Positions 25,185-34,850 of a stretch of DNA of 46,708 bases are shown piece by piece (within the stretch, counting starts at the first letter, position 1; each line of letters begins with the position of its first letter). A model generated the notes under the pieces. That model was not told the DNA's origin. It was given only the letters and a program-made list of their open reading frames with translations, and did not search any database. The DNA is from Micrococcaceae bacterium. Lineage in GTDB: Bacteria; Actinomycetota; Actinomycetes; Actinomycetales; Micrococcaceae. Location of the stretch: assembly GCA_030452125.1 (NCBI GenBank), contig JAKDMV010000011.1, positions 1 through 46,708 on the forward strand, in the 5' to 3' direction. Both the position numbers and the translations under genes were made by a program.

Positions 25185-26003
25185 ATGCCAGAGCAGCCCC
25201 GAGCCGCCCATGTACCGGCAGCCCCACCATCCCCCGGGCATGCCGCCGCCTTCTTCGACGTCGACAACACCATGATGCGCGGGGCCAGTCTGTTCGCCGT
25301 GGCCCGGAAGATGTATAGCCGGGGGGCGTTCAGCCTGCGCCACGCCCTGTGGATGGGCGTGCAGCAGATCAGCTTCATGGTGCGCGGCGAGGACCTCGCG
25401 CAGGTCCACCGGATCAAGGACCAGGCGCTGGCCCTGGCCGCCGGCATCCTGGTCGATGACATGAGCGCCCTGGGCGACGAGATCTACGACGAATTCATTG
25501 CCAGCCGGATCTGGCCCGGGACCCGGGCGCTGGCCCAGGCGCATCTGGACGGAGGCCGGCCGGTGTGGCTGGTCACCGCCACCCCCTTGGAAGTGGCCGA
25601 GGTGATCGCCGACAAGCTCGGCCTTTCCGGTGCGCTGGGCACCGTGGTGGACCAACACGAGGGGGTCTATACGGGCCGGCTGGTCGGCGAGATCCTGCAT
25701 GGCCCGGCCAAGGCCACCGCCGTGACCGAGCTGGCGGCCCGCGAAGGCCTGGATCTTTCGACCAGCTGGGCCTACAGCGATTCCTATAACGACGTGCCGC
25801 TGCTGACCGTCGTCGGACATCCGGTGGCCATCAACCCGGATGTACGCCTGCGCCGCCACGCCCTGGCCCACAACTGGCCCGTATATGACTTCCGCCGTGG
25901 ACGGCATGCGGCAACGATCGGCATCCGGGCGGCCACCGTCTCGGGCGCCGTCTACGGGCTCTGGCGCGGCCTGCGGATGATGCGCCGACGCTTCCGCCCC
26001 TAG
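25185..26003 (+). CDS. HAD-superfamily subfamily IB hydrolase
   Basis: Phosphatase-like protein of 272 residues. Motif I is FFDVDNTMM with nucleophile Asp25 and acid/base Asp27, motif II lies in VTATPLEVAEVIADKLG, motif III in GPAKATAV and motif IV in YSDSYNDVPLL. The group includes SerB-like and acyl-glycerol-related enzymes; the true substrate is unknown. The first ~20 residues are Pro/Ala-rich. Divergent from the glutaredoxin-rex pair; the 102-base spacer holds two leaderless promoters. Confidence 0.9.
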   Translation: MPEQPRAAHVPAAPPSPGHAAAFFDVDNTMMRGASLFAVARKMYSRGAFSLRHALWMGVQQISFMVRGEDLAQVHRIKDQALALAAGILVDDMSALGDEIYDEFIASRIWPGTRALAQAHLDGGRPVWLVTATPLEVAEVIADKLGLSGALGTVVDQHEGVYTGRLVGEILHGPAKATAVTELAAREGLDLSTSWAYSDSYNDVPLLTVVGHPVAINPDVRLRRHALAHNWPVYDFRRGRHAATIGIRAATVSGAVYGLWRGLRMMRRRFRP

Positions 26004-26049
26004 GAGCCGGGTGGGGCGGGCCCTGCCTCCGGCAAGGCCCGGACATGAC

Positions 26050-26087
26050 GACGGCGGGGCCCCACCCGAAGGTGGAACCCCGCCGTC
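26050..26087. terminator. Bidirectional terminator hairpin
   Basis: Stem GACGGCGGGG against CCCCGCCGTC, a small internal loop, then CCACC-CGAA-GGTGG. It sits between the convergent HAD and bS22 genes. The outer arm is also found at both ends of the anomalous spacer at 12091-12252. Confidence 0.8.
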
Positions 26088-26121
26088 AAGCATCAGGGGC
26101 GGGATCCTGTCCCGCCGCGTG

Positions 26122-26220
26122 CTACTTCTTGTTGCGACGCTGGTGGCGCGTCTTACGAAGCAGTTTACGGTGCTTCTTCTTGGCCATCCGCTTGCGGCGC
26201 TTCTTGATAACTGAGCCCAT
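26122..26220 (-). CDS. Small ribosomal protein bS22 (AURKAIP1/COX24-type)
   Basis: A 32-residue, Lys/Arg-rich protein starting [19 protein letters not shown] and ending RHQRRNKK. It matches the tiny actinobacterial ribosomal protein bS22 seen in mycobacterial 30S subunits, related to mitochondrial AURKAIP1/COX24. GAGGAA precedes the ATG by about 6 bases. It lies downstream of the BldC-like gene on the same strand, its usual neighbour. Confidence 0.93.
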   Translation of the reverse strand: MGSVIKKRRKRMAKKKHRKLLRKTRHQRRNKK

Positions 26221-26309
26221 TTGGTTCCTCACAGACTAATGATTGATTTCTGCTGACGACCACGCGGGGAGCAGGCAGCAACCATCGCGGACGTTAAATG
26301 TTCCCTACT

Positions 26310-26315
26310 AGTTTA
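26310..26315 (-). promoter_or_regulatory. Possible -10 box for bS22
   Basis: TAAACT on the minus strand in the 127-base spacer between the BldC-like gene and bS22; it would give a leader of about 80-85 bases. Confidence 0.35.
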
Positions 26316-26347
26316 CCTTGCCCAAGGCGACCGTGCGGACCACGCCC

Positions 26348-26560
26348 TCAGGCGGTCTCCGACGTCCCGTCCACACGCGCGGTTTTCAGGTAGTCCTCGA
26401 CGGCGGTCTCCGGCACGCGGTAGGAACGACCGAAGCGAACTGCCGGAAGGTCTCCCGCATGCACCAGGCGATACACAGTCATTTTCGACACACGCATCAT
26501 CTCGGCGACTTCCGCCACCGTCATGAAGCGCGCATTCGAAAAGTTCTTAGCGTCGGCCAT
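26348..26560 (-). CDS. BldC-like helix-turn-helix protein
   Basis: DNA-binding protein of 70 residues with a MerR/excisionase-type winged helix: MTVAEVAEMMRVSKMTVYRLVHAGDLPAVRFGRSYRVPETAVEDYL. This is the BldC family, which binds direct repeats cooperatively and in Streptomyces holds back development; the role in non-sporulating Micrococcales is unclear. AGGAG lies about 8 bases before the ATG. An excisionase from a mobile element is unlikely because no phage or integrase gene is near and the bS22 neighbour is conserved. Confidence 0.88.
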   Translation of the reverse strand: MADAKNFSNARFMTVAEVAEMMRVSKMTVYRLVHAGDLPAVRFGRSYRVPETAVEDYLKTARVDGTSETA

Positions 26561-26765
26561 CGGCAATATTCTCCTGGTTCGGATGATAAAGGAACACCCC
26601 AGCAAGGCATCGCGTGGAAAAACCCGTACGCAGTACCATCTAGCAGACCACACTAGTGGCTGGTGATGCGATTGTGAAACCCGTCGCAGCAACCCGGCCC
26701 TCCGGTGTTCCCCCCGACCAGGCCCCGGACAGCGCGAAGCAGGCGCCTCGGAGCCCTGGTGCCGG

Positions 26766-27317
26766 TCAGCGCCGCAAATGGCGGTATTCACGGGAGAAGT
26801 GGATCAGTGGATCGTTCGCGCCGGCGTCGTCGTCGGTGGTGCCCATCGCGACGACCTCCCCGGCGACCACCAGATGTGTCGCCACCTCGTGCACCGCCGT
26901 CGTCCTCAGCTCGAACCAGGAGATGGCCCCCTCGATCACTGCGGCCCCACTGACCGGGGCGCGCCGGAAGGGGACCTGGCTCAACAGGCCATGGACGGGA
27001 TTGGCGGGGCTGGCCAACCAGTTCGCGATCCCCTGGTGCTCCCCGTTCAACAGCGACAGCGTCCAGCCTTCGGACTCGGAGACCGCCTCCCCGATGCGTC
27101 CGTCCGCGTAGAGGCTGACCAGCATGGTGGGCGGATCGTAGGAGACGTCCAGGAATCCGGTGACCGTCGCGGCGATGTCCCGGCCATAACGGCGGGTGGC
27201 CACCACTGCGGCCCCCGAGGCGATGTCCCCGGCGAGCAGGCGGTAGGTGTCGATGTCGTCCTGCTCGAGCGCCTCGGGGTCGATGCGGTGGGCGGCGAGT
27301 GCTTCGGTGTTCTCCAT
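26766..27317 (-). CDS. Flavin reductase-like / FMN-binding split-barrel protein
   Basis: Protein of 183 residues of the flavin-reductase-like domain family: GDIASGAAVVATRRYGRDIAATVTGFLDVSYDPPTMLVSLY and LLNGEHQGIANWLASP are typical. Members reduce FMN or FAD with NAD(P)H for two-component monooxygenases; no partner oxygenase is near. It starts at ATG 27317 beside a run of six G; the TTACAT 6 bases before the ATG is only a weak -10 candidate. It follows the glutamate dehydrogenase gene on the same strand but beyond a strong hairpin. Confidence 0.85.
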   Translation of the reverse strand: MENTEALAAHRIDPEALEQDDIDTYRLLAGDIASGAAVVATRRYGRDIAATVTGFLDVSYDPPTMLVSLYADGRIGEAVSESEGWTLSLLNGEHQGIANWLASPANPVHGLLSQVPFRRAPVSGAAVIEGAISWFELRTTAVHEVATHLVVAGEVVAMGTTDDDAGANDPLIHFSREYRHLRR

Positions 27318-27344
27318 CCCCCCATGTAAACACCCCGGACGCAA

Positions 27345-27378
27345 CGATGTCCCGGACACCGCGGTGCCCGGGACATCG
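27345..27378 (-). terminator. Long palindromic hairpin after gdhA
   Basis: CGATGTCCCGG-a-CACCG pairs with CGGTG-c-CCGGGACATCG, 16 pairs per arm with one mismatch. It lies about 30 bases after the gdhA stop on the minus strand and is the likely transcription end. Confidence 0.75.
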
Positions 27379-27406
27379 CCGGCCCGTCCAGTCCGGTCCA
27401 AGGCCC

Positions 27407-28912
<1,506 letters not shown>

Positions 28913-29524
28913 CTAGCGGCGTCGCCCGAACTTCGGTTTCTGCAGCCTTTCCAGCAGATCCTGGGCCCGGCCGGTGACCTGTTCGACGGTCCGCCCCACG
29001 GTCCGCCCCAGCTGCTGCGGAGCATTCCCGGAGCCCGGGATGGCGGGGTTTTCGTGCTCGAGGTCCGTCGCGTCAACCGTCGGAAGCCCATCCTGTTCGC
29101 GCTGTTGGGCGGCGCGGTAGGAAGCTGCCACCTCCAGGGCCCGAACCGTCGCTTCCTCGTCGGTGCCGTCACCGCTACCCGCCGCGTCGCGGGCATTGCC
29201 GAATGCCATGTCCTTCTTGTACTCTGCGCCCGTGAGCCCGGTCACCGCCGCTTCGGTGCCGGGGTGGCCGGGGAAGGCGGCCAACCAGGTGGCGGCCCGG
29301 TGCAATGCCCCGGGTTCGACGGAATAGATCCGCCGCTGGCCGTCGGCCCGCATGCGCAGCACCCCGGCTTCGCGCAGGACCTTCAGATGCTTGGATACGG
29401 TCGGCTGGGATACTTCAAGAAGCTGCACGAGGTCACCGACGGAGTTCTCCTCTTCGCGCAGGGCTTCGAGGATCCTGCGCCGGGTCGGATCTGCCAGGAC
29501 GGAAAAGACATCGTCGAAGGTCAT
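28913..29524 (-). CDS. ArsR-family winged-helix regulator with long C-terminal tail
   Basis: Regulator of 203 residues. The first ~80 form an ArsR winged helix (ADPTRRRILEALREEENSVGDLVQLLEVSQPTVSKHLKVLREAGVL), and the metal-binding ELCVCD motif is absent, so it is not a typical metal sensor. The remaining 120 residues are polar, with a possible helical amphipathic region (GRTVGRTVEQVTGRAQDLLERLQKPKFGRRR). A tail of this kind is common among Micrococcales ArsR proteins. Targets are unknown. Leaderless by its TAAGGT box. Confidence 0.88.
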   Translation of the reverse strand: MTFDDVFSVLADPTRRRILEALREEENSVGDLVQLLEVSQPTVSKHLKVLREAGVLRMRADGQRRIYSVEPGALHRAATWLAAFPGHPGTEAAVTGLTGAEYKKDMAFGNARDAAGSGDGTDEEATVRALEVAASYRAAQQREQDGLPTVDATDLEHENPAIPGSGNAPQQLGRTVGRTVEQVTGRAQDLLERLQKPKFGRRR

Positions 29525-29530
29525 TCCATC

Positions 29531-29536
29531 ACCTTA
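29531..29536 (-). promoter_or_regulatory. Leaderless -10 box for ArsR gene
   Basis: TAAGGT on the minus strand, 6 bases before ATG 29524. Confidence 0.6.
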
Positions 29537-29576
29537 TCCGCAGAAGTTCTTCCGGGCATCCCGCCCCGGGCGGCGC

Positions 29577-30779
29577 TCAATCAAACCAGGGGTCCAACCC
29601 GAAGACGGGAAAGACCTCCTTGCGCGTGGCCATGATGGTCCGGTCGATGAAATCCGCCGGATCGTAGCCGACTTCCCAGGAGCGCCACCAGAGGTCGACG
29701 CCGTCGTTCATCAACGCGGGACCGGTGGCACCATATTTTTCCTTCACGTAGGCCAACCAGCTCCCCGGCACCTCGGTACGCAACGGGACGGGCCGGCCGC
29801 CGGCGATGGCCACCAGGTGGCTCCAAGCCCGGGGGACGACCTGGATGAGGTTGTATCCCCCACCGCCGGTGGCGATCCACCGGCCGCCACAGTGGCGTTG
29901 GGCCAGATCGGATATATCCAGTGCATTCTGCCGCTGCCCGTCGATGCTCAGCCGCAGGTTGCTCAGATCATCCTCGCCGTGCCCGTCACAGCCGTGCTGA
30001 CTGACGATGACCTCGGGTTCGAAGGCGGCCACCAGTTGCGGCACGACCGCATGGAAGGCCCGCAGCCAGCCGGCATCTGTGGTCCCGGCGGGCAGGGCGA
30101 CGTTCACGGCACTGCCCATGGCCTCGGATCCTCCTGTTTCGTTGGCGAACCCGGTTCCGGGGAACAGGGACATGCCTGATTCGTGCAAGGAGATGGTCAG
30201 TACCCGGGGATCGTCCCAGAAGATCGATTGGGTTCCGTCCCCGTGGTGGGCATCGACATCGATATAGGCGACCCGCTGCGTTCCACCGTCCAGAAGCCGT
30301 TGGACGGCCAGCGCGGCATCGTTGTAGACGCAGAATCCGCTGGCCTTGCCGCGGGAGGCATGGTGCATGCCGCCGGCAAAGTTGACCACGTGCAGGGCCC
30401 GTTCGGCCAATACGGCGTCGGCTGCCTGCAGCGACCCGCCCGCCAAGCGGGCACTGGCCGCGTGGATATCGGCGAAGGCCGGGGTGTCCTCGGTGCCCAG
30501 CCCGCGTTCCTCGTTGATCTCGTCCGGATGTTCCCCGGCGTACCGGACGGCGGAGATGTACTCCGGGTCGTGCACCAGGGCCAGTTCCTCGTCGGTGGCG
30601 ACCTCCGGTGCAAGCAGCGAGATGTTCCTGCGCTCCAGGATCCCCAGCCCCTCGACCAGGCGCATCGTCAGATCCAGACGCGAGGGATGCATCGGATGAC
30701 TTTCGCTGAAGCGGTAGGACATCAGCTCCTCGCTCCAGAGGACCTCGGTCGGCGGTGACGGCGGTGTACTCAAGCTCAC
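29577..30779 (-). CDS. acuC: AcuC-type histone deacetylase family protein
   Basis: Zinc-dependent deacetylase fold, 400 residues. The catalytic region shows FAGGMHHASRGKASGFCVYNDAALAV, the metal site YIDVDAHHGDGTQSIFWDD and the late Tyr in ATGGGGYN. In Bacillus, AcuC deacetylates acetyl-CoA synthetase and so links to acetate/acetoin use; here the substrate is inferred. GTG 30779 lies exactly 6 bases after a TAGCCT box. Divergent from ktrB. Confidence 0.93.
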   Translation of the reverse strand: MSLSTPPSPPTEVLWSEELMSYRFSESHPMHPSRLDLTMRLVEGLGILERRNISLLAPEVATDEELALVHDPEYISAVRYAGEHPDEINEERGLGTEDTPAFADIHAASARLAGGSLQAADAVLAERALHVVNFAGGMHHASRGKASGFCVYNDAALAVQRLLDGGTQRVAYIDVDAHHGDGTQSIFWDDPRVLTISLHESGMSLFPGTGFANETGGSEAMGSAVNVALPAGTTDAGWLRAFHAVVPQLVAAFEPEVIVSQHGCDGHGEDDLSNLRLSIDGQRQNALDISDLAQRHCGGRWIATGGGGYNLIQVVPRAWSHLVAIAGGRPVPLRTEVPGSWLAYVKEKYGATGPALMNDGVDLWWRSWEVGYDPADFIDRTIMATRKEVFPVFGLDPWFD

Positions 30780-30785
30780 GGGCTC

Positions 30786-30791
30786 AGGCTA
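30786..30791 (-). promoter_or_regulatory. Leaderless -10 box for acuC
   Basis: TAGCCT on the minus strand, 6 bases before GTG 30779. Confidence 0.6.
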
Positions 30792-30865
30792 CGCGATATC
30801 CGCCTTTCGCGGGTGGATGTCTCCGCCGCGGCGGGTGTCCACCACCGTGCCGCGCACGGGTACTC

Positions 30866-30871
30866 TACTGT
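30866..30871 (+). promoter_or_regulatory. Possible -10 box for ktrB
   Basis: TACTGT, overlapping another candidate TACTCT at 30861-30866. A GTG in frame with ktrB follows 5 bases later (30877). Confidence 0.4.
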
Positions 30872-30924
30872 GGACAGTGCCGGGAAACGCCCGGAGCCAT
30901 CGTTTCCCGGAGCAGCCCGCGACC

Positions 30925-32343
30925 ATGTCCTCCACACCATCAGCCACCCCGCTCAGCTGGGGGAACGCCGTACCGCGTATCCTCCACGGGGTGCGAGACT
31001 TCGTCGACACCGTCGCAGCGACGTCGCCGGCCCGGCTGGCTATCGGTGTGTTCCTTCTGGTCATCGCCCTGTTCACGACCCTGCTGTCCTTGCCGGTGGC
31101 CTCCTCCACCGGGGAATTCACCCCGCTCCACGATGCCCTCTTCACGGCCACCTCGGCCGTCTGCGTGACCGGGCTGACCGTGGTATCCACCGCGGTGCAC
31201 TGGTCCTTCTTCGGCCAAGTGGTCATCATCGTGGGCATCTTCATCGGCGGGCTGGGCATCCTGACCCTGGCCTCACTGCTGTCCCTGGCGGTGAGCAAGC
31301 GGCTGGGGGTACGCGGCAAGCTGCGCGCCCAGGAGGCCATGAACATCCAAAACGTCGGGCGCCTCGGTGAGGTCGGCACCTTGCTCCGGGTGGTCATCAC
31401 CACCTCGGTGACCATCGAGGCGCTGCTGGCATTGGCCCTGGCCCCGCGTTTCCTGGTGTTGGGCGAGTCCATCGGCCAAGCCATCTGGCATGGGATCTTC
31501 TACGCCATCTCGGCCTTCAACAGCGCCGGATTCACCCCGCACTCCGATGGCCTGGTCCCCTACGAAACCGATTTGTGGGTCCTGGTCCCCATCACCGTCG
31601 GGGCCATCATCGGGTCCTTGGGTTTCCCGGCCCTCATGGTGCTGATCGTCTTCCGCAGCAAATTCCGCAAATGGAACCTCCACACCAAACTCACCGTCGT
31701 GGTGTCGGGCATCCTGCTGCTGGTGGGCAGCCTCAGCTGGGGTCTCATGGAGTGGAACAACCCGCAGACCATCGGCGGGATGAGCCTGTCCGATAAGCTC
31801 ATCCACTCGTTCTTCGCCTCGGCGATGACCCGTTCCACGGGTTTTTCCCTGGTGGACCAGAACCAGCTCGAATCCTCCACCCTGCTGCTCACCGACGCGT
31901 TGATGTTCGCCGGCGGGGGTTCGGCGTCCACGGCAGGGGGCATCAAGGTCACCACGATCGCGGTGATGTTCCTGGCCATCGTGGCCGAGGCCCGGGGCGA
32001 TAAGGACATCAAGGCCTTCGGGCGCCGCATCCCCGAGAGCACCATGCGTGTGGCGATCTCCGTCACCGTCCTGGGGGCCACCCTGGTCAGCGTGGGCACC
32101 GGGGTGATCCTGTCCATCAGTGATGAACCGTTGGATCGGGTCCTCTTCGATTCGATTTCCGCGTTCGGCACGGTGGGGCTGAGCACCAATCTGGCGGCCG
32201 AGCTCCCTCCCGAGGGCAAGTATGTCCTCTCCGCGCTGATGTTTGCCGGACGCGTGGGCACCATTACACTGGCGACGGCACTGAGCCTGCGCCAACGCAA
32301 CCAGCTGTACCACTACCCCGAAGAGAGGCCGATCATTGGCTGA
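30925..32343 (+). CDS. ktrB: KtrB/TrkH-type potassium transporter subunit
   Basis: Membrane K+ translocating subunit, 472 residues from ATG 30925. The four membrane-pore-membrane repeats are visible, with filter segments such as TSAVCVTGLTVVST, SAFNSAGFTPHSD, FASAMTRSTGFSLVD and SAFGTVGLSTNL, and the gating loop GGGSASTAGGIKVTT. The start is uncertain: ATG 30925 has a weak GGAG at 12 bases. An in-frame GTG at 30877 lies 5 bases after a TACTGT box and could be a leaderless start adding 16 residues. It overlaps ktrA by 8 bases. Confidence 0.92.
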   Translation: MSSTPSATPLSWGNAVPRILHGVRDFVDTVAATSPARLAIGVFLLVIALFTTLLSLPVASSTGEFTPLHDALFTATSAVCVTGLTVVSTAVHWSFFGQVVIIVGIFIGGLGILTLASLLSLAVSKRLGVRGKLRAQEAMNIQNVGRLGEVGTLLRVVITTSVTIEALLALALAPRFLVLGESIGQAIWHGIFYAISAFNSAGFTPHSDGLVPYETDLWVLVPITVGAIIGSLGFPALMVLIVFRSKFRKWNLHTKLTVVVSGILLLVGSLSWGLMEWNNPQTIGGMSLSDKLIHSFFASAMTRSTGFSLVDQNQLESSTLLLTDALMFAGGGSASTAGGIKVTTIAVMFLAIVAEARGDKDIKAFGRRIPESTMRVAISVTVLGATLVSVGTGVILSISDEPLDRVLFDSISAFGTVGLSTNLAAELPPEGKYVLSALMFAGRVGTITLATALSLRQRNQLYHYPEERPIIG

Positions 32344-33007
32344 GAACTCGTCGAAACATAATGCCCCGGTGCTGGTCATCGGTCTGGGCCGCTTCGGCGC
32401 GGCGGTGGCCAATCAGCTGGTGCGCCAGGGCCGGGAGGTCCTGGCGATCGAGCGGAACCAGGATCTGGTGCAGAAGTGGGCCGGCACGCTCACCCATGTG
32501 GTGGAGGCCGATGCCACCAACGTCGATGCCTTGCGCCAACTCGGCGCCCAGGATTTCAACTCGGCGGTGGTCGGGGTGGGCACCTCGATCGAGTCCTCCG
32601 TGCTGATCACCGTGAACCTGGTCGATCTGGGCGTCGAGCACCTCTGGGTCAAGGCGATCACCCCATCGCACGGCAAGATCCTCTCGCGGATCGGCGCCAA
32701 CCACGTCGTCTACCCGGAAGCCGACGCCGGGGTCCGCGCGGCCCACCTGGTGGGCGGGCGCATGCTGGACTTCATCGAGTTCGACGACGGGTTCGCGATC
32801 GTGAAGATGTATCCCCCGACGGAGACCCAGGGCTTCACGTTGGGCGAATCCCAGGTCAGGTCCAAATACGGCGTGACCATCGTCGGGGTGAAATCCCCCG
32901 GCGAGGATTTCACCTACGCCCAACCCGATACCAAGGTCACGCGGCGGGACATCCTCATCGTGTCGGGACACGTGGACCTGCTCGAGCGGTTCGCCTCCCG
33001 ACCGTAG
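32336..33007 (+). CDS. ktrA: KtrA/TrkA-type potassium uptake regulatory subunit
   Basis: Cytosolic RCK protein of 223 residues. The nucleotide-binding fold is LVIGLGRFGAAVANQLVRQG with the acidic residue in LAIERNQ, and the C-terminal TrkA_C domain contains GESQVRSKYGVTIVGVK. It gates KtrB in response to ATP/ADP and possibly c-di-AMP. TTG 32336 is supported by AAGAGAGG 7 bases upstream and by coupling to ktrB, whose stop lies within its third codon. Confidence 0.93.
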   Translation: MAENSSKHNAPVLVIGLGRFGAAVANQLVRQGREVLAIERNQDLVQKWAGTLTHVVEADATNVDALRQLGAQDFNSAVVGVGTSIESSVLITVNLVDLGVEHLWVKAITPSHGKILSRIGANHVVYPEADAGVRAAHLVGGRMLDFIEFDDGFAIVKMYPPTETQGFTLGESQVRSKYGVTIVGVKSPGEDFTYAQPDTKVTRRDILIVSGHVDLLERFASRP

Positions 33008-33021
33008 GGCCGGCCGGCGGG

Positions 33022-33891
33022 CTATCCGGCCAGTTCGCGGGTGATCTCCGCGGCCCGTTCGGTGGCCGCCTTGACCCCGGAGCCGATACCGGCCCGCACG
33101 CCGGCGGCGTCGAAGCCCTCCAAGGCCGCCTGGGTGGTTCCCCCGGGGCTGGTGACGGCGGTGCGCAGCGCGGAGGGATCGGCGTCGGGCTCGTCGAGCA
33201 TGACCCCGGCGCCGGCCACCGTGGCCCGCGCCAGATCCCGGGCCAACCCGGCTTCCAGCCCCAGCTCCTCACCCGCGGCGGCCATCGCCTCGGCCAGGTA
33301 GAACGCGTAGGCGGGTCCGGAACCGCTCACTGCCGAGACGGCGTCGATCTGGTCTTCGGAGACGATCCGCACCATGCCGGTCTCGGAGAGCAGCGCGGAC
33401 ACCGCTTCAAGGTCCTTCTCGCCGGTCGAGGTGCCCCCGGCCAGGGCCACGACGCCCTTGCCGACGGTCATCGGGGTGTTCGGCATGGCGCGCACGACCG
33501 GCTGTCCCTGCGGCAGGGCCTCTTCGATCATGGAGATGGTGACCGCTGCGGCCACGCTGACGACGACGGCCTGCGCCGGGAGGGAGGCGGCGATATCGCG
33601 GCAGGCGTCCTGGATCCCGACCGGTTTGACCCCGACGAAGACGATGTCCGCCGCGGCGACCGCCTGCTGGTTGGCGGTCTCGTCCACGGTGGTGGCGAGG
33701 GAGCGCACCCCGGTGTCGGCGGCCAAACGCTCCGCTTTTTCGCTGCCACGCACCGTGGCGGTGATGGATCGGGGGTCGAAGCCACCGGCGAGGATGCCGC
33801 GGAGGATCGCCCCGTTCATGTTGCCGGTGCCGATGAAGGCCAGACGCCGGCCGGTCGACGTGGTGTCAGGAGTGTGTTTCGAAGATGCCAT
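33022..33891 (-). CDS. proC: Pyrroline-5-carboxylate reductase
   Basis: Last enzyme of proline biosynthesis, 289 residues. The N-terminal Rossmann motif is AFIGTGNMNGAILRG, and the C-terminal dimer domain shows VSGSGPAYAFYLAEAMAAAGEELG and VTSPGGTTQAALEGFD. It reduces 1-pyrroline-5-carboxylate with NAD(P)H. Converges on ktrA with 14 bases between stops. A weak -10-like AAGAAT lies 6 bases before the ATG. Confidence 0.95.
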   Translation of the reverse strand: MASSKHTPDTTSTGRRLAFIGTGNMNGAILRGILAGGFDPRSITATVRGSEKAERLAADTGVRSLATTVDETANQQAVAAADIVFVGVKPVGIQDACRDIAASLPAQAVVVSVAAAVTISMIEEALPQGQPVVRAMPNTPMTVGKGVVALAGGTSTGEKDLEAVSALLSETGMVRIVSEDQIDAVSAVSGSGPAYAFYLAEAMAAAGEELGLEAGLARDLARATVAGAGVMLDEPDADPSALRTAVTSPGGTTQAALEGFDAAGVRAGIGSGVKAATERAAEITRELAG

Positions 33892-33975
33892 GGAACCATT
33901 CTTCCACGGGGCTCCGGCGGGCGTAGTCCCTGACGGTTCGTCGGCGATCGGCCGGGCAGCGGCCCGGTGGTCCGC

Positions 33976-34833
33976 TCAGGAACGCAGCGTGGAGGAATCC
34001 GAGGTGTTCCCGGCATCGCCTGCCTCGTTGGTGCCGGCGGGGGGGTCGACCGCTTCCAAGTGCTTCCGGGCAAAGCGCAGGGTCTCGGCGAGCCATTCCT
34101 CGCGCCCTCCGGCTCCCTTGGCCTTGCGGGTCGATACCTCCACGACGACGTGGCCGTCCCATTCGCTGTCGCGCAGGAACTGCAACGATTCCGCGACCGG
34201 CTGGGTGCCCCGTCCGGGGACCAGGTGTTCGTCCTTGCCGTTGTCGACCCCGTCGCAGAGGTGGACGTGGCTCAGCCGGCTCCCCAGCGCCTTGATGGAC
34301 TCCAACGAGTCCACGTTCGCGATGGCGGCATGGGAGAAGTCCCAGGTGACGTATTCGTAGGGTTGCGGCACGGGGTTCCAGTGCGGAAGGTACATCTTGG
34401 CTTCACGACCGCGGGCCCGCCAGGGATACATGTTCTCCACGGCGATGCGGACCCCGTAATCGTCCATGATCTTCTTGACCCCGTCGGCAAAACCGGTGGC
34501 ATAGCCCCCCTGCCAGCGGAACGGGGGGTGGACGACGACGATGTCGCAGCCCACATCACGGGCCATCGCGGCCGACATCTCGATCTTCGACCAGGCGTCA
34601 CCCCAGACCTGCTGGGTCAACAGCAGCGTGGGGGCGTGGATCGCCAGGATCGGTTGATCGTAACGGGTACTGAGTTCGTGCAGCTTGCGGGGGTCCTGCG
34701 AGAGATGGTTTCCGGTGACCAGCACCTCGACGCCGTCGTAGCCCAGATCATGCGAGACCGCGAAGGCATCGTGGACGTTCAGCGGGAACACCGACGCGCT
34801 GGACAACCCCACCTGGATCGGATCCTTCGACAT
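33976..34833 (-). CDS. Sugar phosphate isomerase/epimerase (AP endonuclease family 2 fold)
   Basis: TIM-barrel protein of 285 residues from ATG 34833, preceded by GAGGGAG at 7 bases. Strands end in VGLSSASVFP, YDGVEVLVTG, CDIVVVHPPF, IAVENMYPW, VTWDFSHAAI and LSHVHLCDG, with metal-ligand Glu, His and Asp residues of the family. It follows ppx on the same strand. Such a protein next to proC and ppx is a recurrent actinobacterial arrangement; its substrate is unknown. Confidence 0.88.
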   Translation of the reverse strand: MSKDPIQVGLSSASVFPLNVHDAFAVSHDLGYDGVEVLVTGNHLSQDPRKLHELSTRYDQPILAIHAPTLLLTQQVWGDAWSKIEMSAAMARDVGCDIVVVHPPFRWQGGYATGFADGVKKIMDDYGVRIAVENMYPWRARGREAKMYLPHWNPVPQPYEYVTWDFSHAAIANVDSLESIKALGSRLSHVHLCDGVDNGKDEHLVPGRGTQPVAESLQFLRDSEWDGHVVVEVSTRKAKGAGGREEWLAETLRFARKHLEAVDPPAGTNEAGDAGNTSDSSTLRS

Positions 34834-34850
34834 TGCCTGGCTCCCTCTTT

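Noticed and set aside
26348-26560. Phage excisionase
   Set aside because: The helix-turn-helix protein resembles excisionases, but the bS22 neighbour and absence of integrase or attachment repeats favour a BldC-type chromosomal regulator.
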